This document shows, piece after piece, positions 10,398 to 18,584 of a DNA stretch of 64,000 bases. Source of the stretch: Amycolatopsis mongoliensis (GTDB lineage Bacteria; Actinomycetota; Actinomycetes; Mycobacteriales; Pseudonocardiaceae); assembly GCF_030285665.1 (NCBI RefSeq), contig NZ_CP127295.1, forward strand, positions 8,122,001 through 8,186,000, given 5' to 3'. A model generated the notes under the pieces. That model was not told the DNA's origin, did not search any database, and saw only the letters and a program-made list of their open reading frames with translations. A program made the position numbers and the translations under genes. How positions within the stretch are numbered: the first letter of the stretch is position 1; every line of letters begins with the position of its first letter.

Positions 10398-10476
10398 CCC
10401 CATTGTGGCCTTGGTTGCGCTCAACGCACCCAAGGCGGCCTTCGGTGCGTTGAGCGCACTGAAGGCCACATTGGGG
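10398..10476. terminator. Long imperfect palindrome between convergent genes
   Basis: The arm from 10398 (CCCCATTGTGGCCTT...) pairs with the arm ending at 10476 (...AAGGCCACATTGGGG), about 39 bases each with few mismatches. It separates the lipoprotein stop at 10382 from the convergent acyl-CoA synthetase stop at 10493. A bidirectional terminator is the likely role. Confidence 0.7.
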
Positions 10477-10492
10477 CGCTTGGGAGCCGGGG

Positions 10493-12202
10493 TCAGGACT
10501 TGAGGTCGGGGAAGTCCTCTTCGCGGTACTCGGTGCCTTCGCCGCGCTTCGGGTCGTTCTCGCGGCCCCTCAGCTCGACGCGGCGGATCTTGCCCGAGAT
10601 CGTCTTCGGCAGCTCCGCGAACTCGAGGCGCCGGATCCGCTTGTACGGTGCCAGGTGCTCGCGGCAGTGCGCGAGGATCGCCTTCGCCGTGTCGGGCGTC
10701 GGCTCGTGGCCGGCCGCCAGCACCACGTACGCCTTGGGCACCGCGAGCCGGATCGGGTCGGGGGCCGGGACCACCGCCGCCTCGGCCACGGCCTCGTGCT
10801 CGATCAGCACGCTCTCCAGCTCGAACGGCGAGATCCGGTAGTCCGACGCCTTGAACACGTCGTCCGTGCGCCCGACGTACGTGATGTACCCGCGTTCGTC
10901 GATCGAACCGACGTCACCGGTGTGGTAGAAGCCGTTCGCGAACGCGGTCGACGTGCGTTCGTCGTCGTCCGCGTAGCCGGTCATCAGGCCCACCGGGCGG
11001 TGCCGGAGGTCGAGGCAGATCTCGCCCTCCGATGCCTGTTCGCCGCTGACCGGGTCGACCAGCGCGACCACGAACCCGGGCAGCGGGCGGCCCATCGAGC
11101 CGGGCACGACGTCCTGGCCGGGGGTGTTCGCGATCTGGACGCTGCTTTCGGTCTGGCCGAAGCCGTCGCGGATGGTGACGCCCCACGACTTCCGGACCTG
11201 CTCGATCACCTCGGGGTTGAGCGGCTCCCCCGCGCCGACGACCTTCTTCGGCGGAGTCTTCAGCGCGGTCAAGTCCGCTTGGATGAGCATCCGCCACACC
11301 GTCGGCGGCGCGCAGAAGCTGGTGATCCCGCACCGGTCCATCTGGGCCATCAGCGCGTTCGCGTCGAACCGGCTGTAGTTGTAGAGGAACACCGTCGCCT
11401 CGGCGTTCCACGGCGCGAAGAAGTTGCTCCACGCGTGCTTCGCCCAGCCGGGCGAGGAGATGTTCAGGTGGACGTCGCCCGGCTCCAGCCCGATCCAGTA
11501 CATCGTGGAGAGATGGCCGACCGGGTACGAGACGTGGGTGTGCTGCACCAGCTTCGGCTTCGCCGTGGTGCCGGAGGTGAAGTAGAGCAGCAGCGGGTCG
11601 GCGGCCTTCGTCGGGCCGTCCGGCGCGAACTCCGGCGACTCGGCGAACGCGGCCGAGTACGGCTGCCAGCCCTCGACCGGCTCCCCCACCGCGATCCGCG
11701 TGTAGTCGCCTTCGACGCGGTCGAACTTCGGCGCGTCCACCGAGCGGACCACGACGTGCTTGGCCGCTCCGCGCGCCACGCGGTCGGTCAGGTCGGCCGG
11801 CCCGAGCAGCGTGGACGCCGGGATGATCACGGCACCGAGCTTGATCGCGGCGAGGATGGTCTCCCACAGCTCACCCTGGTTGCCCAGCATGAGGATCAGC
11901 CGGTCGCCGCGGCGGACGCCGAGGCCGCGCAGCCAGTTCGCCACCTGGTTGGACCGGCCGGACATCTCCGGGTAGGTCCAGCGGTTTTCGGTGCCGTCCT
12001 CTTCGACGATCCACAGCGCGTACCGCTCGGCGTTGTCGGGGTCGTGCGCCACGACGTCGAACCAGTCGATCGCCCAGTTGAAGTGGTCGAACTCCGGCCA
12101 GGCGAAGTCCCGGTAGGCCGTTTCGTAGTCCTCGCGGTGGGTCTGCAGGTAGTCCCGTGCCACGCGGAACGCGTGGTGGACTTCCGAAGCGCCGTTGCTC
12201 AC
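10493..12202 (-). CDS. AMP-binding acyl-CoA synthetase
   Basis: The 569-residue protein is an ANL-superfamily ligase that activates a carboxylate as an acyl-adenylate and transfers it to CoA. The P-loop-like motif is LLYFTSGTTAKPK, followed by DGFGQTES, YHTGDVG (substrate-adenylate site) and KTISGKIRR with the catalytic lysine near the C terminus. N-terminal sequence (ERYALWIVEEDG, FNWAIDWFD) resembles acetyl-CoA/medium-chain synthetases rather than long-chain FadD. GTG 12202 has GAGGAGG upstream. The dienoyl-CoA isomerase gene lies 19 bp upstream, so both probably act in fatty-acid or aromatic-acid breakdown. Confidence 0.9.
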   Translation of the reverse strand: MSNGASEVHHAFRVARDYLQTHREDYETAYRDFAWPEFDHFNWAIDWFDVVAHDPDNAERYALWIVEEDGTENRWTYPEMSGRSNQVANWLRGLGVRRGDRLILMLGNQGELWETILAAIKLGAVIIPASTLLGPADLTDRVARGAAKHVVVRSVDAPKFDRVEGDYTRIAVGEPVEGWQPYSAAFAESPEFAPDGPTKAADPLLLYFTSGTTAKPKLVQHTHVSYPVGHLSTMYWIGLEPGDVHLNISSPGWAKHAWSNFFAPWNAEATVFLYNYSRFDANALMAQMDRCGITSFCAPPTVWRMLIQADLTALKTPPKKVVGAGEPLNPEVIEQVRKSWGVTIRDGFGQTESSVQIANTPGQDVVPGSMGRPLPGFVVALVDPVSGEQASEGEICLDLRHRPVGLMTGYADDDERTSTAFANGFYHTGDVGSIDERGYITYVGRTDDVFKASDYRISPFELESVLIEHEAVAEAAVVPAPDPIRLAVPKAYVVLAAGHEPTPDTAKAILAHCREHLAPYKRIRRLEFAELPKTISGKIRRVELRGRENDPKRGEGTEYREEDFPDLKS

Positions 12203-12221
12203 CCTGCCTCCTCGGTGGTGT

Positions 12222-13064
12222 CTATTCGCCCGTGAACTCCGGCTTGCGGCGCTCCATGAACGCCTGGACCGCCTCGCCGAGGTCCTTGCTGGGCAGGAAC
12301 GCCGAGTTCCACGCCGCGACGTACCGGAGGCCGTCGGCGACCTGGCGCTCGGTGTTGGTCGCCAGTACCTGCTTCGTACCCTGCACCACGAGCGGCGGGT
12401 TCGCAGCGATCTCCCCGGCGAGTTCCCTCGCGGCCTTCAGCAGCGCCTCCTGGTCGGCGTGGACGTCGTTGACGAGCCCGATCTTCTCGGCGCGGGCGGC
12501 GTCGATGTCCTTGCCGGTCAGGGCGAGCTCGCGCAGGTGGCCTTCACCGACGATCGACGCGAGCCGCTGGAGGCTGCCGAGGTCCGCCACGATGGCGACG
12601 CGCACCTCGCGGACGCTGAACTTGGCGTCGGCACTGGCCAGGCGGATGTCCGCGGCGGCGACCACGTCGACCCCGCCGCCGATGCACCAGCCCGAAACGG
12701 CCGCGACGACCGGTTTGCGGCATTCCGCGATCGAGCTGACCGCCGCCTGCAGCGACCGGACCTGGTCGAGGAACGCCGTCCGCGGCCCGGCCAGGTTGTC
12801 GCCGCCCAGCATCGGGGCCCAGTCGCCCATCATCGCCGGGAGGTCGAGACCGTACGAGAAGTGCTTGCCGCTGCCGGTCAGCACCACGGCCCTGACCTGC
12901 GGGTCGGCGTCCAGCGCGCGGAACACCAGCGGCAGCTCGCGCCAGAAGTCCGGTCCCATCGCGTTGCCCTTCGAGGGGCCGAGGAGCGTCACTTCGGCCA
13001 CGGAGCCGTCGACGTCGACCTTCAGGGAGACGAGGTCGGGCAGACTGTCAGCAGTAGCGGTCAT
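12222..13064 (-). CDS. Crotonase-family enzyme, dienoyl-CoA isomerase type
   Basis: The product has 280 residues from ATG 13064. The crotonase fold is clear, with the oxyanion-hole segments GKHFSYGLDL and GWCIGGGVDVV. Three acidic residues match delta(3,5)-delta(2,4)-dienoyl-CoA isomerase: Asp133 in GGVDV, Glu153 in VREV and Asp161 in VADLGSLQRL, with the diagnostic eight-residue Glu-Asp spacing. Ordinary enoyl-CoA hydratases lack this arrangement. It would isomerise dienoyl-CoA intermediates in breakdown of unsaturated fatty acids, together with the adjacent acyl-CoA synthetase. In-frame starts upstream are possible but less supported. Confidence 0.88.
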   Translation of the reverse strand: MTATADSLPDLVSLKVDVDGSVAEVTLLGPSKGNAMGPDFWRELPLVFRALDADPQVRAVVLTGSGKHFSYGLDLPAMMGDWAPMLGGDNLAGPRTAFLDQVRSLQAAVSSIAECRKPVVAAVSGWCIGGGVDVVAAADIRLASADAKFSVREVRVAIVADLGSLQRLASIVGEGHLRELALTGKDIDAARAEKIGLVNDVHADQEALLKAARELAGEIAANPPLVVQGTKQVLATNTERQVADGLRYVAAWNSAFLPSKDLGEAVQAFMERRKPEFTGE

Positions 13065-13100
13065 GAGGTCATCTTGACCCATGCCCGCGACGAGCCGCCA

Positions 13101-13139
13101 TTGGCACGTTGTCAATTGACGCGCGAGTCACTGTGCCAA
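13101..13139. promoter_or_regulatory. Divergent promoter region with nested dyads
   Basis: TTGGCAC (13101-13107) and GTGCCAA (13133-13139) form a perfect inverted repeat. Inside it GTCAATTGAC (13111-13120) is itself a perfect 10-bp palindrome. The site lies between the dienoyl-CoA isomerase and the alpha/beta hydrolase. It looks like an operator for a fatty-acid-type regulator; no regulator gene is adjacent. Confidence 0.5.
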
Positions 13140-13199
13140 CGTGGTCACGGGATGTTTTCCTGGATGCAGGTGACCACGACGCGGGGAGGACGGTGGGAC

Positions 13200-14078
13200 A
13201 TGAGCCCGGCCAGCAGCGCGACCCTGATCGAGCCCGAGCCCCCGGCCCCGCCCGCCCGGCGCGCGTCCCGCCCGATCGAGCTGACCGGCTCGTTCGACCA
13301 CGAAGGGCACCGGCTCTGGTACACGGAGTTCGGCAGCGGCGACAAGGTCGTCGTGCTGACCCACGGCATCATGCTGACCCGCCGGATGCACGCCCCGCTC
13401 GCGCGCCGGCTGGCCGGCGCGGGTTTCCGGGTGATCACGCTCGACCTCCTCGGCCACGGCGACTCCGACCGGCCGACCGAGTCGTGGCTCTACTCGATGC
13501 CTTCGTTCGCCGAGCAGACCCTGGCCCTGCTGGACCACCTCGAGGTGGAGGCGGCGGTCATCGGCGGGACGTCGCTCGGCGCGAACGTCTCGCTCGAAGT
13601 GGCGATCTCGGCGCCCGAGCGGGCTCGCGGGCTGATCGTCGAGATGCCGGTGCTGGACAACGCGATCGTCGCGGGCCTGTTCACCTTCGCCCCGCTGTTG
13701 ATGGCGGCCCGGTTCCTGCCGGTGACCGTCCAGGCGGTGGCGCTGCTGGCGTCCCTCGTCCCGCACGGCAACCAGTGGGTCGACGTCGTGACCGACACGC
13801 TGTCGCAGCGCCCGGCCCCGATGGCGGCGCTGCTGCACGGCGTGCTGTTCGGCCGCATCGCACCGCCGAAGTCGGCACGTCGCAAGATCACGACGCGCAC
13901 GCTGGTGATCGGCCACCAGGGCGACCCGATCCACCCGTTCGGCGACGCGGACACCCTGGCGATCGATATGCCGGACGCGGAGTTCGTCCAGGCCCGCAGC
14001 CCGGTGGAGCTCCGCCTCGACCCGACCCGGCTGTCGGACGCGATCCGGGATTTCGCCGCGAGCTGCTACGAGGACTGA
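13200..14078 (+). CDS. Alpha/beta-hydrolase-fold protein
   Basis: The 292-residue product shows an alpha/beta hydrolase fold: oxyanion segment LTHGIML, LDLLGHGDSDRP, nucleophile elbow GGTSLGAN (Ser125) and an acid candidate in IGHQGDPIHPF. The usual catalytic histidine near the C terminus is not obvious; that position reads QARSPVELRL. It may use another histidine or act on an unusual substrate. ATG 13200 follows GGGGAGGACGGTGGGACA; a GTG about 30 bases upstream is possible. The gene is divergent from the fatty-acid genes and 28 bp before the next gene. Confidence 0.8.
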   Translation: MSPASSATLIEPEPPAPPARRASRPIELTGSFDHEGHRLWYTEFGSGDKVVVLTHGIMLTRRMHAPLARRLAGAGFRVITLDLLGHGDSDRPTESWLYSMPSFAEQTLALLDHLEVEAAVIGGTSLGANVSLEVAISAPERARGLIVEMPVLDNAIVAGLFTFAPLLMAARFLPVTVQAVALLASLVPHGNQWVDVVTDTLSQRPAPMAALLHGVLFGRIAPPKSARRKITTRTLVIGHQGDPIHPFGDADTLAIDMPDAEFVQARSPVELRLDPTRLSDAIRDFAASCYED

Positions 14079-14106
14079 GAGCGGCTCGAGGTGAGATGCT
14101 TCGCCG

Positions 14107-14553
14107 GTGCCTCTGGTGTGGGTGACCGGCAACGCGGGGGTCGGCAGGTCGGCGGTCTGCGCGCTCCTGAAGAGCCGGGGCGAGCTCGCGGTCGACGCGG
14201 ACCGCTTCGGGTGGCAGACCAGCCGCGCGGAGGTCGAGGCTCTCGCGGCGAGAGCGCACGGAGAACTCGCGTTCTTCTGCGGCTCCACCGAGAACGACGA
14301 GGATCTGCGCGACCTCTTCGACCTCGTGGTCTGCCTGGTGGTCGACGACGACACGCTCCGGGACCGGCTCCTGACCCGTACCTCGAACAGTTTCGGCAAG
14401 CACCCGGAGGAGCTGGCGGCGGCGCTCGAAGCCAACGAAGGCGCCGAGTCCGCCTGCCGGCGGCTGGGAGCGACGATCGTCGTCGACGGCCGCCTGCCGC
14501 TGCCCGACGTCGCCGACGCGATCCTCGCCGCCGCCGGCCGTCTTGTGCCCTAA
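14107..14553 (+). CDS. P-loop nucleotide kinase-like protein with an altered Walker A
   Basis: This 148-residue protein resembles small adenylate- or shikimate-kinase-like P-loop enzymes. The Walker A motif reads GNAGVGRS (residues 8-15), with arginine (Arg14) where lysine is expected. A LVVCLVVDDD strand and RDRLLTRTSNSFGK (lid-like arginines) follow. GTG 14107 starts the protein directly at the first strand. Substrate is unknown. It probably shares a transcript with the alpha/beta hydrolase gene. Its stop overlaps that of convergent siroheme synthase by four bases. Confidence 0.7.
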   Translation: MPLVWVTGNAGVGRSAVCALLKSRGELAVDADRFGWQTSRAEVEALAARAHGELAFFCGSTENDEDLRDLFDLVVCLVVDDDTLRDRLLTRTSNSFGKHPEELAAALEANEGAESACRRLGATIVVDGRLPLPDVADAILAAAGRLVP

Positions 14554-15776
14554 GCGGACTGGACGGGTGCCAGGCCCGCCACCGGGCCGATCACGATCAC
14601 CGCGGGCGGCCGGACTCCCGAGGCCGCCGCGTCCGTGACCACCGTGTCCAAAGTGGACCGCAGGGTGCGTTGGGTGCGCATGGTGCCGTCCTCGACGATC
14701 GCCACCGGGGTGTCCGCCGGGCGGCCGCCGTCCAGCAGCGCCTTCGCGAACTGCGGCAGCCGCTCCACGCCCATCATCAGCACGATCGTCCCGCGCATCC
14801 GGGCCAGCAGCTCCCAGTCGACGAGCGACCGGTCGTCGCCGGGAGCGACGTGGCCGGAGACCACCACCACCTCGTGGGCCACACCGCGATGGGTAACCGG
14901 GACGTCCGCCACGGCCGGGACCGCGAACGCGCTCGTGATGCCCGGGACCATCGTCACCGGGACGCCCGCCTCGGCGCAGGCGAGCACCTCCTCGAAGCCG
15001 CGGCCGAACAGGTACGGGTCGCCGCCCTTGAGGCGGACGACGAACTTGCCCTCCTTGGCCCGCTCGATCAGCGTGCTGTTGATGACGTCCTGGCTGGCCG
15101 CGCGGCCGTACGGGATCTTCGCCGCGTCGACGATCTCGACCTCGGGCGCGAGCTCGTCGAGCAGTTCGCGCGGCGCCAGCCGGTCGACGACCACGACGTC
15201 CGCGCGTGAAAGCAGCCGCCGGCCGCGGACCGTGATCAGCTCCGGGTCGCCAGGACCGCCGCCGACCAGCGCGACCCCGGGGAGACTGCCCGCCGGGTGC
15301 GGCTGACGGCCGTCCTCGATCGTGCCGTCGTGCAGGCCGTCGAGCATCGAGTCGCGGACCGCGGCCGAGCGCAGCGGCTCGCCGCCGGAGAGGACACCGA
15401 ACAGCAGGCCGCCGTGCCGACCCGAGGCCGGGGTCACCGCGGTGCCGGACTCGCCCTCGTCGGCGCGGACGCAGAACACCCGCTCGCGCTCGGCCTCGGC
15501 GCAGATTTCCGCATTCACCGCGGGGTCGTTCGTGCAGGCCAGGGCGTACCAGGCGTCCTTCAGGTCACCGGAGGCGTAACGGCGTTCGTGCCAGACCAGC
15601 TCCCCCGCGTCCACCATCCCCTGCACCGACGGCGTCGTGTGCGGCGACACCAGTTCGACGCGGGCGCCCGCGCTGATCAGCCGGGGCAGCCGCCGCTGGG
15701 CCACGGAGCCGCCGCCGAACATCACGACGCGGCGGCCCGTGAGCTGGAGGCCGGAGAGGTAGTGCGGGTCGTCCAT
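14550..15776 (-). CDS. cysG: Siroheme synthase / uroporphyrinogen-III C-methyltransferase
   Basis: The 408-residue protein has two domains. Residues 1-150 form an NAD-binding precorrin-2 dehydrogenase/ferrochelatase-like domain (VVMFGGGSVAQRRLPRL, ACTNDPAVN). Residues 165-400 form the SAM-dependent methyltransferase (VALVGGGPGDPELIT, VRLKGGDPYLFGRG, VPGITSAFAVP). Together they convert uroporphyrinogen III to siroheme, the cofactor of sulfite and nitrite reductases. It is shorter than E. coli CysG, which fits the compact actinobacterial form. The short upstream gap to the rpsR terminator holds its promoter. Confidence 0.93.
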   Translation of the reverse strand: MDDPHYLSGLQLTGRRVVMFGGGSVAQRRLPRLISAGARVELVSPHTTPSVQGMVDAGELVWHERRYASGDLKDAWYALACTNDPAVNAEICAEAERERVFCVRADEGESGTAVTPASGRHGGLLFGVLSGGEPLRSAAVRDSMLDGLHDGTIEDGRQPHPAGSLPGVALVGGGPGDPELITVRGRRLLSRADVVVVDRLAPRELLDELAPEVEIVDAAKIPYGRAASQDVINSTLIERAKEGKFVVRLKGGDPYLFGRGFEEVLACAEAGVPVTMVPGITSAFAVPAVADVPVTHRGVAHEVVVVSGHVAPGDDRSLVDWELLARMRGTIVLMMGVERLPQFAKALLDGGRPADTPVAIVEDGTMRTQRTLRSTLDTVVTDAAASGVRPPAVIVIGPVAGLAPVQSA

Positions 15777-15847
15777 GGGCGGGAGTTTATTGACGGTTCA
15801 CCCGCGCGCCAGCCCAGCGTGCGTAACGCCACCCGGACAGGACCCGG

Positions 15848-15883
15848 GCGGCCGGGCGGGCGTGCTCACGCCCACCCGGCCGC
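15848..15883. terminator. Terminator hairpin downstream of rpsR
   Basis: Seventeen-base arms at 15848-15864 and 15867-15883 pair with one mismatch around a two-base loop, giving a very GC-rich hairpin. It lies 12 bp after the rpsR stop on the minus strand and before cysG. It should end the zinc-free ribosomal protein transcript. Confidence 0.75.
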
Positions 15884-15895
15884 AGCATCCGGTTT

Positions 15896-16141
15896 TCAGT
15901 TCGCGCGGCCCGAAGCGGGATACGGCAGCAGGGCCATCTCGCGCGCGTTCTTGATCGCCGTGGCGACCTGTTTCTGTTGCTGAGGCGTCAAACCCGTCAC
16001 GCGGCGGGCGCGGATCTTGCCGCGGTCGGAGATGAACTTCCGCAGCAGCTCGACGTCCTTCCAGTCGACGTGGGTGATCCGGTGGGCGTGCAACAGGTTC
16101 ACCTTGCGCTTGCCCGGGCGGTCGCGGTGCGGCTTCGGCAT
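15896..16141 (-). CDS. rpsR: Ribosomal protein bS18, zinc-independent paralogue
   Basis: The 81-residue bS18 begins [17 protein letters not shown] and has no cysteine, so it is the zinc-free (C-minus) form. ATG 16141 is chosen, with GGTGAGA upstream; an in-frame GTG at 16150 overlaps the rpsN stop as GTGA. It would replace the zinc-binding S18 in the small subunit during zinc starvation. Last gene of rpmB-rpmG-rpsN-rpsR. Confidence 0.95.
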   Translation of the reverse strand: MPKPHRDRPGKRKVNLLHAHRITHVDWKDVELLRKFISDRGKIRARRVTGLTPQQQKQVATAIKNAREMALLPYPASGRAN

Positions 16142-16146
16142 CGGTC

Positions 16147-16452
16147 TCACCAGCTCGACTTCGTCACGCCGGGCAGTTCGCCCCGGTGCGCGGCCTGGCG
16201 CACCTTCACCCGCGACAACCCGAACTTCCGCAGGTACCCGCGCGGACGTCCGTCGGCGGCGTCACGGTTGCGGATCCGCGTCGGGCTCGCGTCGCGCGGC
16301 AGCTTCTGCAGCGCGACGACCGCCTCGGACTTCGCTTCCGGAGACGACGACGGCGAAGCGATGACGGCCTTGAGCGCGCGACGGCGTTCGACGTACCGCG
16401 CGGCCACCACCTTCCGCTGCTCGTTCTTCGCGATCTTCGACTTCTTCGCCAT
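16147..16452 (-). CDS. rpsN: Ribosomal protein uS14, zinc-independent paralogue
   Basis: The 101-residue uS14 starts [20 protein letters not shown] and ends [20 protein letters not shown] plus a short tail. The CXXC...CXXC zinc motif of the short form is absent, which identifies the long, zinc-free form. It overlaps the rpmG stop by one base and precedes rpsR directly, so translation is coupled. Confidence 0.96.
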   Translation of the reverse strand: MAKKSKIAKNEQRKVVAARYVERRRALKAVIASPSSSPEAKSEAVVALQKLPRDASPTRIRNRDAADGRPRGYLRKFGLSRVKVRQAAHRGELPGVTKSSW

Positions 16453-16619
16453 CAGCGCTCTTCCTTGAACTCGACGTGCTCGCGCGCGACCGGGTCGTAC
16501 TTGCGCAGGACCATCCGGTCCGGGTCGTTGCGGCGGTTCTTCTTCGTGACGTACGTGTAGCCGGTGCCCGCGGTGGACCGCAGCTTGATGACCGGGCGGA
16601 CGTCGGTGCTCTTCGCCAT
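16452..16619 (-). CDS. rpmG: Ribosomal protein bL33, zinc-independent paralogue
   Basis: The 55-residue bL33 contains [23 protein letters not shown] and lacks cysteines, marking the zinc-free form. Its ATG (16619-16617) shares a base with the rpmB stop (TAATG). It would substitute for the zinc ribbon L33 in the large subunit when zinc is scarce. Confidence 0.96.
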   Translation of the reverse strand: MAKSTDVRPVIKLRSTAGTGYTYVTKKNRRNDPDRMVLRKYDPVAREHVEFKEER

Positions 16620-16855
16620 TACAGCTTCACTCCCCTTGCCTTCAGTTCGGTCACGACGGCCTCGATGCCGCGCTTGTCGATCGTCTTCATGCCCTTGGCG
16701 GAGACCCGCAGCCGCACCCAGCGGCCCTCGCTGGGCACGAAGTAGCGCCGGTTCTGCAGGTTCGGCTCCCAGCGCCGGGACGTACGGCGGTGCGAGTGCG
16801 AGACCTGCTTGCCGAAGCCCGGCTTGCGGCCGGTGACCTGGCACACAGCGGACAC
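16619..16855 (-). CDS. rpmB: Ribosomal protein bL28, zinc-independent paralogue
   Basis: The 78-residue bL28 begins [20 protein letters not shown]. Only one cysteine is present where zinc-binding L28 has CDVCG, so this is the zinc-free version. GTG 16855 has GGGAGGG upstream and starts the canonical protein; the longer frame would run through the Zur box. First gene of the operon. Confidence 0.95.
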   Translation of the reverse strand: MSAVCQVTGRKPGFGKQVSHSHRRTSRRWEPNLQNRRYFVPSEGRWVRLRVSAKGMKTIDKRGIEAVVTELKARGVKL

Positions 16856-16869
16856 GGACCCTCCCAAGT

Positions 16870-16890
16870 TGATAGTGATTGTCGTTTTCA
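16870..16890. promoter_or_regulatory. Zur box between two divergent zinc-starvation operons
   Basis: The 21-bp site has TGATAGTGATTG on the left and CGTTTTCA on the right, close to the actinobacterial Zur/FurB consensus TGAnAATnATTnTCA. It sits 15 bp before rpmB and about 44 bp before the divergent CobW-like gene, so one repressor site could govern both operons. Gene content on both sides supports Zur control. Confidence 0.82.
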
Positions 16891-16933
16891 TCTACTCTAC
16901 GCACCGTACCCCGCCCGTATTCCTGGAGCACCC

Positions 16934-18184
16934 GTGACCCCTCACCCCCGCGTCCCGCTCGTCCTCGTGAGCGGCCTCGCCCCGGGGCCCACCGCCACAC
17001 TCGCCGAACTGCTGCGCGTGGCCGGGCCCGGCACCGCGGTCGTCCACCACGACCTGCGCGAAATCCACTCCGGCGTCGTCCGCCGCCGGCTGCGGCTCGA
17101 GCAGCGCGACCAGCTGACCGTCCTCGAACTGGCCCACGGCTGCGTGTCGTGCACCCTGCGCGAGGACCTGCTCCCGCTGCTGCGGCACCTGGCCCGGATG
17201 CCGCAGGTCCGCCGGATCGTCGTCCGGCTCGACGAGGCCATGGAGCCGGAGCCGGTGAGCTGGACGATCCGGAACGTCGTGGTCGGTGGCCACCCGGTGA
17301 GCGACGACGTCGACCTGCGGGCGGTGTTCACCGTCGTGGACTGCGCGACCTTCCTCGCCGATGCGACCGGCGACGACGTGCTCGCCGAGCGGAACCTGCA
17401 GGCCAGTCCGGAGGACGAGCGCACGGTCGCGCAGGTCGCGCTGTCCCAGGTCGAGTTCGCCGACGTCCTCGTGCTGGCCGGTGCGGCCACCGACGCGTGG
17501 ACCGCCGCGAAGGCGTCCGCGGTCCTCGACCGGGTCGCGCCGTCGGTCCCGCGGGTCGAGCTGTCGCGGATCGACGGGCACAGCGTGCTCGACGCCGTGC
17601 CGTCCGACGCCCGCCGCGGAGAGGTCACCGACATGCACGGCGCGCTGCTGCGCGGCGAGCCGCCGGTGCACGTCGACTGCGGCATCGGCCTGGTCACGTT
17701 CACCGCACAGCGGCCGTTCCACCCCGGACGCCTGCACGACGCCCTCGACGTCCTCCTCGACGGCGTCGTCCGGACCCGCGGGCGCGCCTGGGTGGCCAGC
17801 CAGCCCGACGTGGCGTTCTGGATCGAGTCGGCGGGCGGCGGCCTCGGCATCGGCCACGCCGGGCCGTGGCTCGCCGCGCCGGACGGTCCGGAGTGGACGG
17901 ACGTCTCCCCCGAGCGCCGGACGCTGGCGTCCCTGCGGTGGCACCCGGTGCACGGCGACCGCGCGCAGGAGCTCGTCGTGGTGACGGACCAGACAACGCC
18001 TGACGAGATCGACGCGGCCCTGCGCGGCGCTCTACTGACCGACGAAGAACTGGCCGCCGGCCCCGAGGGGTGGCAGCGCTACCCCGACCCGTTCGGCGAC
18101 TGGCACGAAGAACCGTGCGAGGACACCGAAACCGACCAGGCGCGGCACGACGCGACCGCGGTGAACCGAAAGGAAGACCAGTGA
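16934..18184 (+). CDS. CobW/COG0523-like protein with a degenerate P-loop; candidate Mrf ribosome-hibernation partner
   Basis: The 416-residue protein aligns with COG0523 metal GTPases, but the Walker A region reads [11 protein letters not shown] (about 13-23) without GKT, and the CXCC metal motif is CVSC (Cys70, Cys73). GTP hydrolysis is therefore doubtful. In mycobacteria the C-minus operon encodes Mrf, a CobW-like protein that recruits a hibernation factor to zinc-free ribosomes. Position in this operon makes Mrf function a reasonable inference, though the canonical CobW downstream is the alternative candidate. GTG 16934 has GGAG five bases upstream. Its stop overlaps the rpmE start (GTGA). 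Confidence 0.78.
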   Translation: MTPHPRVPLVLVSGLAPGPTATLAELLRVAGPGTAVVHHDLREIHSGVVRRRLRLEQRDQLTVLELAHGCVSCTLREDLLPLLRHLARMPQVRRIVVRLDEAMEPEPVSWTIRNVVVGGHPVSDDVDLRAVFTVVDCATFLADATGDDVLAERNLQASPEDERTVAQVALSQVEFADVLVLAGAATDAWTAAKASAVLDRVAPSVPRVELSRIDGHSVLDAVPSDARRGEVTDMHGALLRGEPPVHVDCGIGLVTFTAQRPFHPGRLHDALDVLLDGVVRTRGRAWVASQPDVAFWIESAGGGLGIGHAGPWLAAPDGPEWTDVSPERRTLASLRWHPVHGDRAQELVVVTDQTTPDEIDAALRGALLTDEELAAGPEGWQRYPDPFGDWHEEPCEDTETDQARHDATAVNRKEDQ

Positions 18185-18435
18185 AGACCGGAATCCACCC
18201 CGATTACCACCCCGTGGTGTTCAAGGACTCGTCCACCGGCGACGCGTTCCTGACCCGCTCCACCATCACCTCCGAGCGGACGATCGACTGGTCCGACGGA
18301 CAGACGTACCCGCTCGTCCTGGTCGACATCAGCTCGTGGTCGCACCCGTTCTGGACCGGCACCCAGCGGATCATGGACAGCGCCGGCCAGGTCGAGAAGT
18401 TCCACCGCCGCTACGGGAAGCGGGAGACGCGCTGA
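18181..18435 (+). CDS. rpmE: Ribosomal protein bL31, zinc-independent type B
   Basis: The 84-residue type B bL31 begins [20 protein letters not shown] and contains [12 protein letters not shown]; the CXXC of zinc-binding L31 is missing. GTG 18181 overlaps the previous stop (GTGA), with AAAGGAAG upstream. It replaces type A L31 under zinc limitation. Second gene of the operon. Confidence 0.96.
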   Translation: MKTGIHPDYHPVVFKDSSTGDAFLTRSTITSERTIDWSDGQTYPLVLVDISSWSHPFWTGTQRIMDSAGQVEKFHRRYGKRETR

Positions 18436-18584
18436 TGGCCGTCCCGAAGCGCAAGAAGTCGCGCAGCACCACGCGTTCCCGGCGGTCGCAGTGGAAGGCG
18501 GCGGTGCCGGACCTGGTGCCGATCAAGGTCGACGGCGAGACGAAGCTCGTCCCGCGGCGGCTGATGCGGCACTTCCACTCGTGA
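18435..18584 (+). CDS. rpmF: Ribosomal protein bL32, zinc-independent paralogue
   Basis: The 49-residue bL32 starts [20 protein letters not shown] and ends without the two CXXC pairs of zinc-binding L32. Its ATG shares one base with the rpmE stop (TGATG). It is shorter than typical L32, as expected for the C-minus form. Confidence 0.93.
   Translation: MAVPKRKKSRSTTRSRRSQWKAAVPDLVPIKVDGETKLVPRRLMRHFHS

Noticed and set aside
12195..13199. N-terminal extension of the alpha/beta hydrolase frame back to 12195
   Set aside because: That part is antisense to the dienoyl-CoA isomerase gene; a credible protein starts at 13200.
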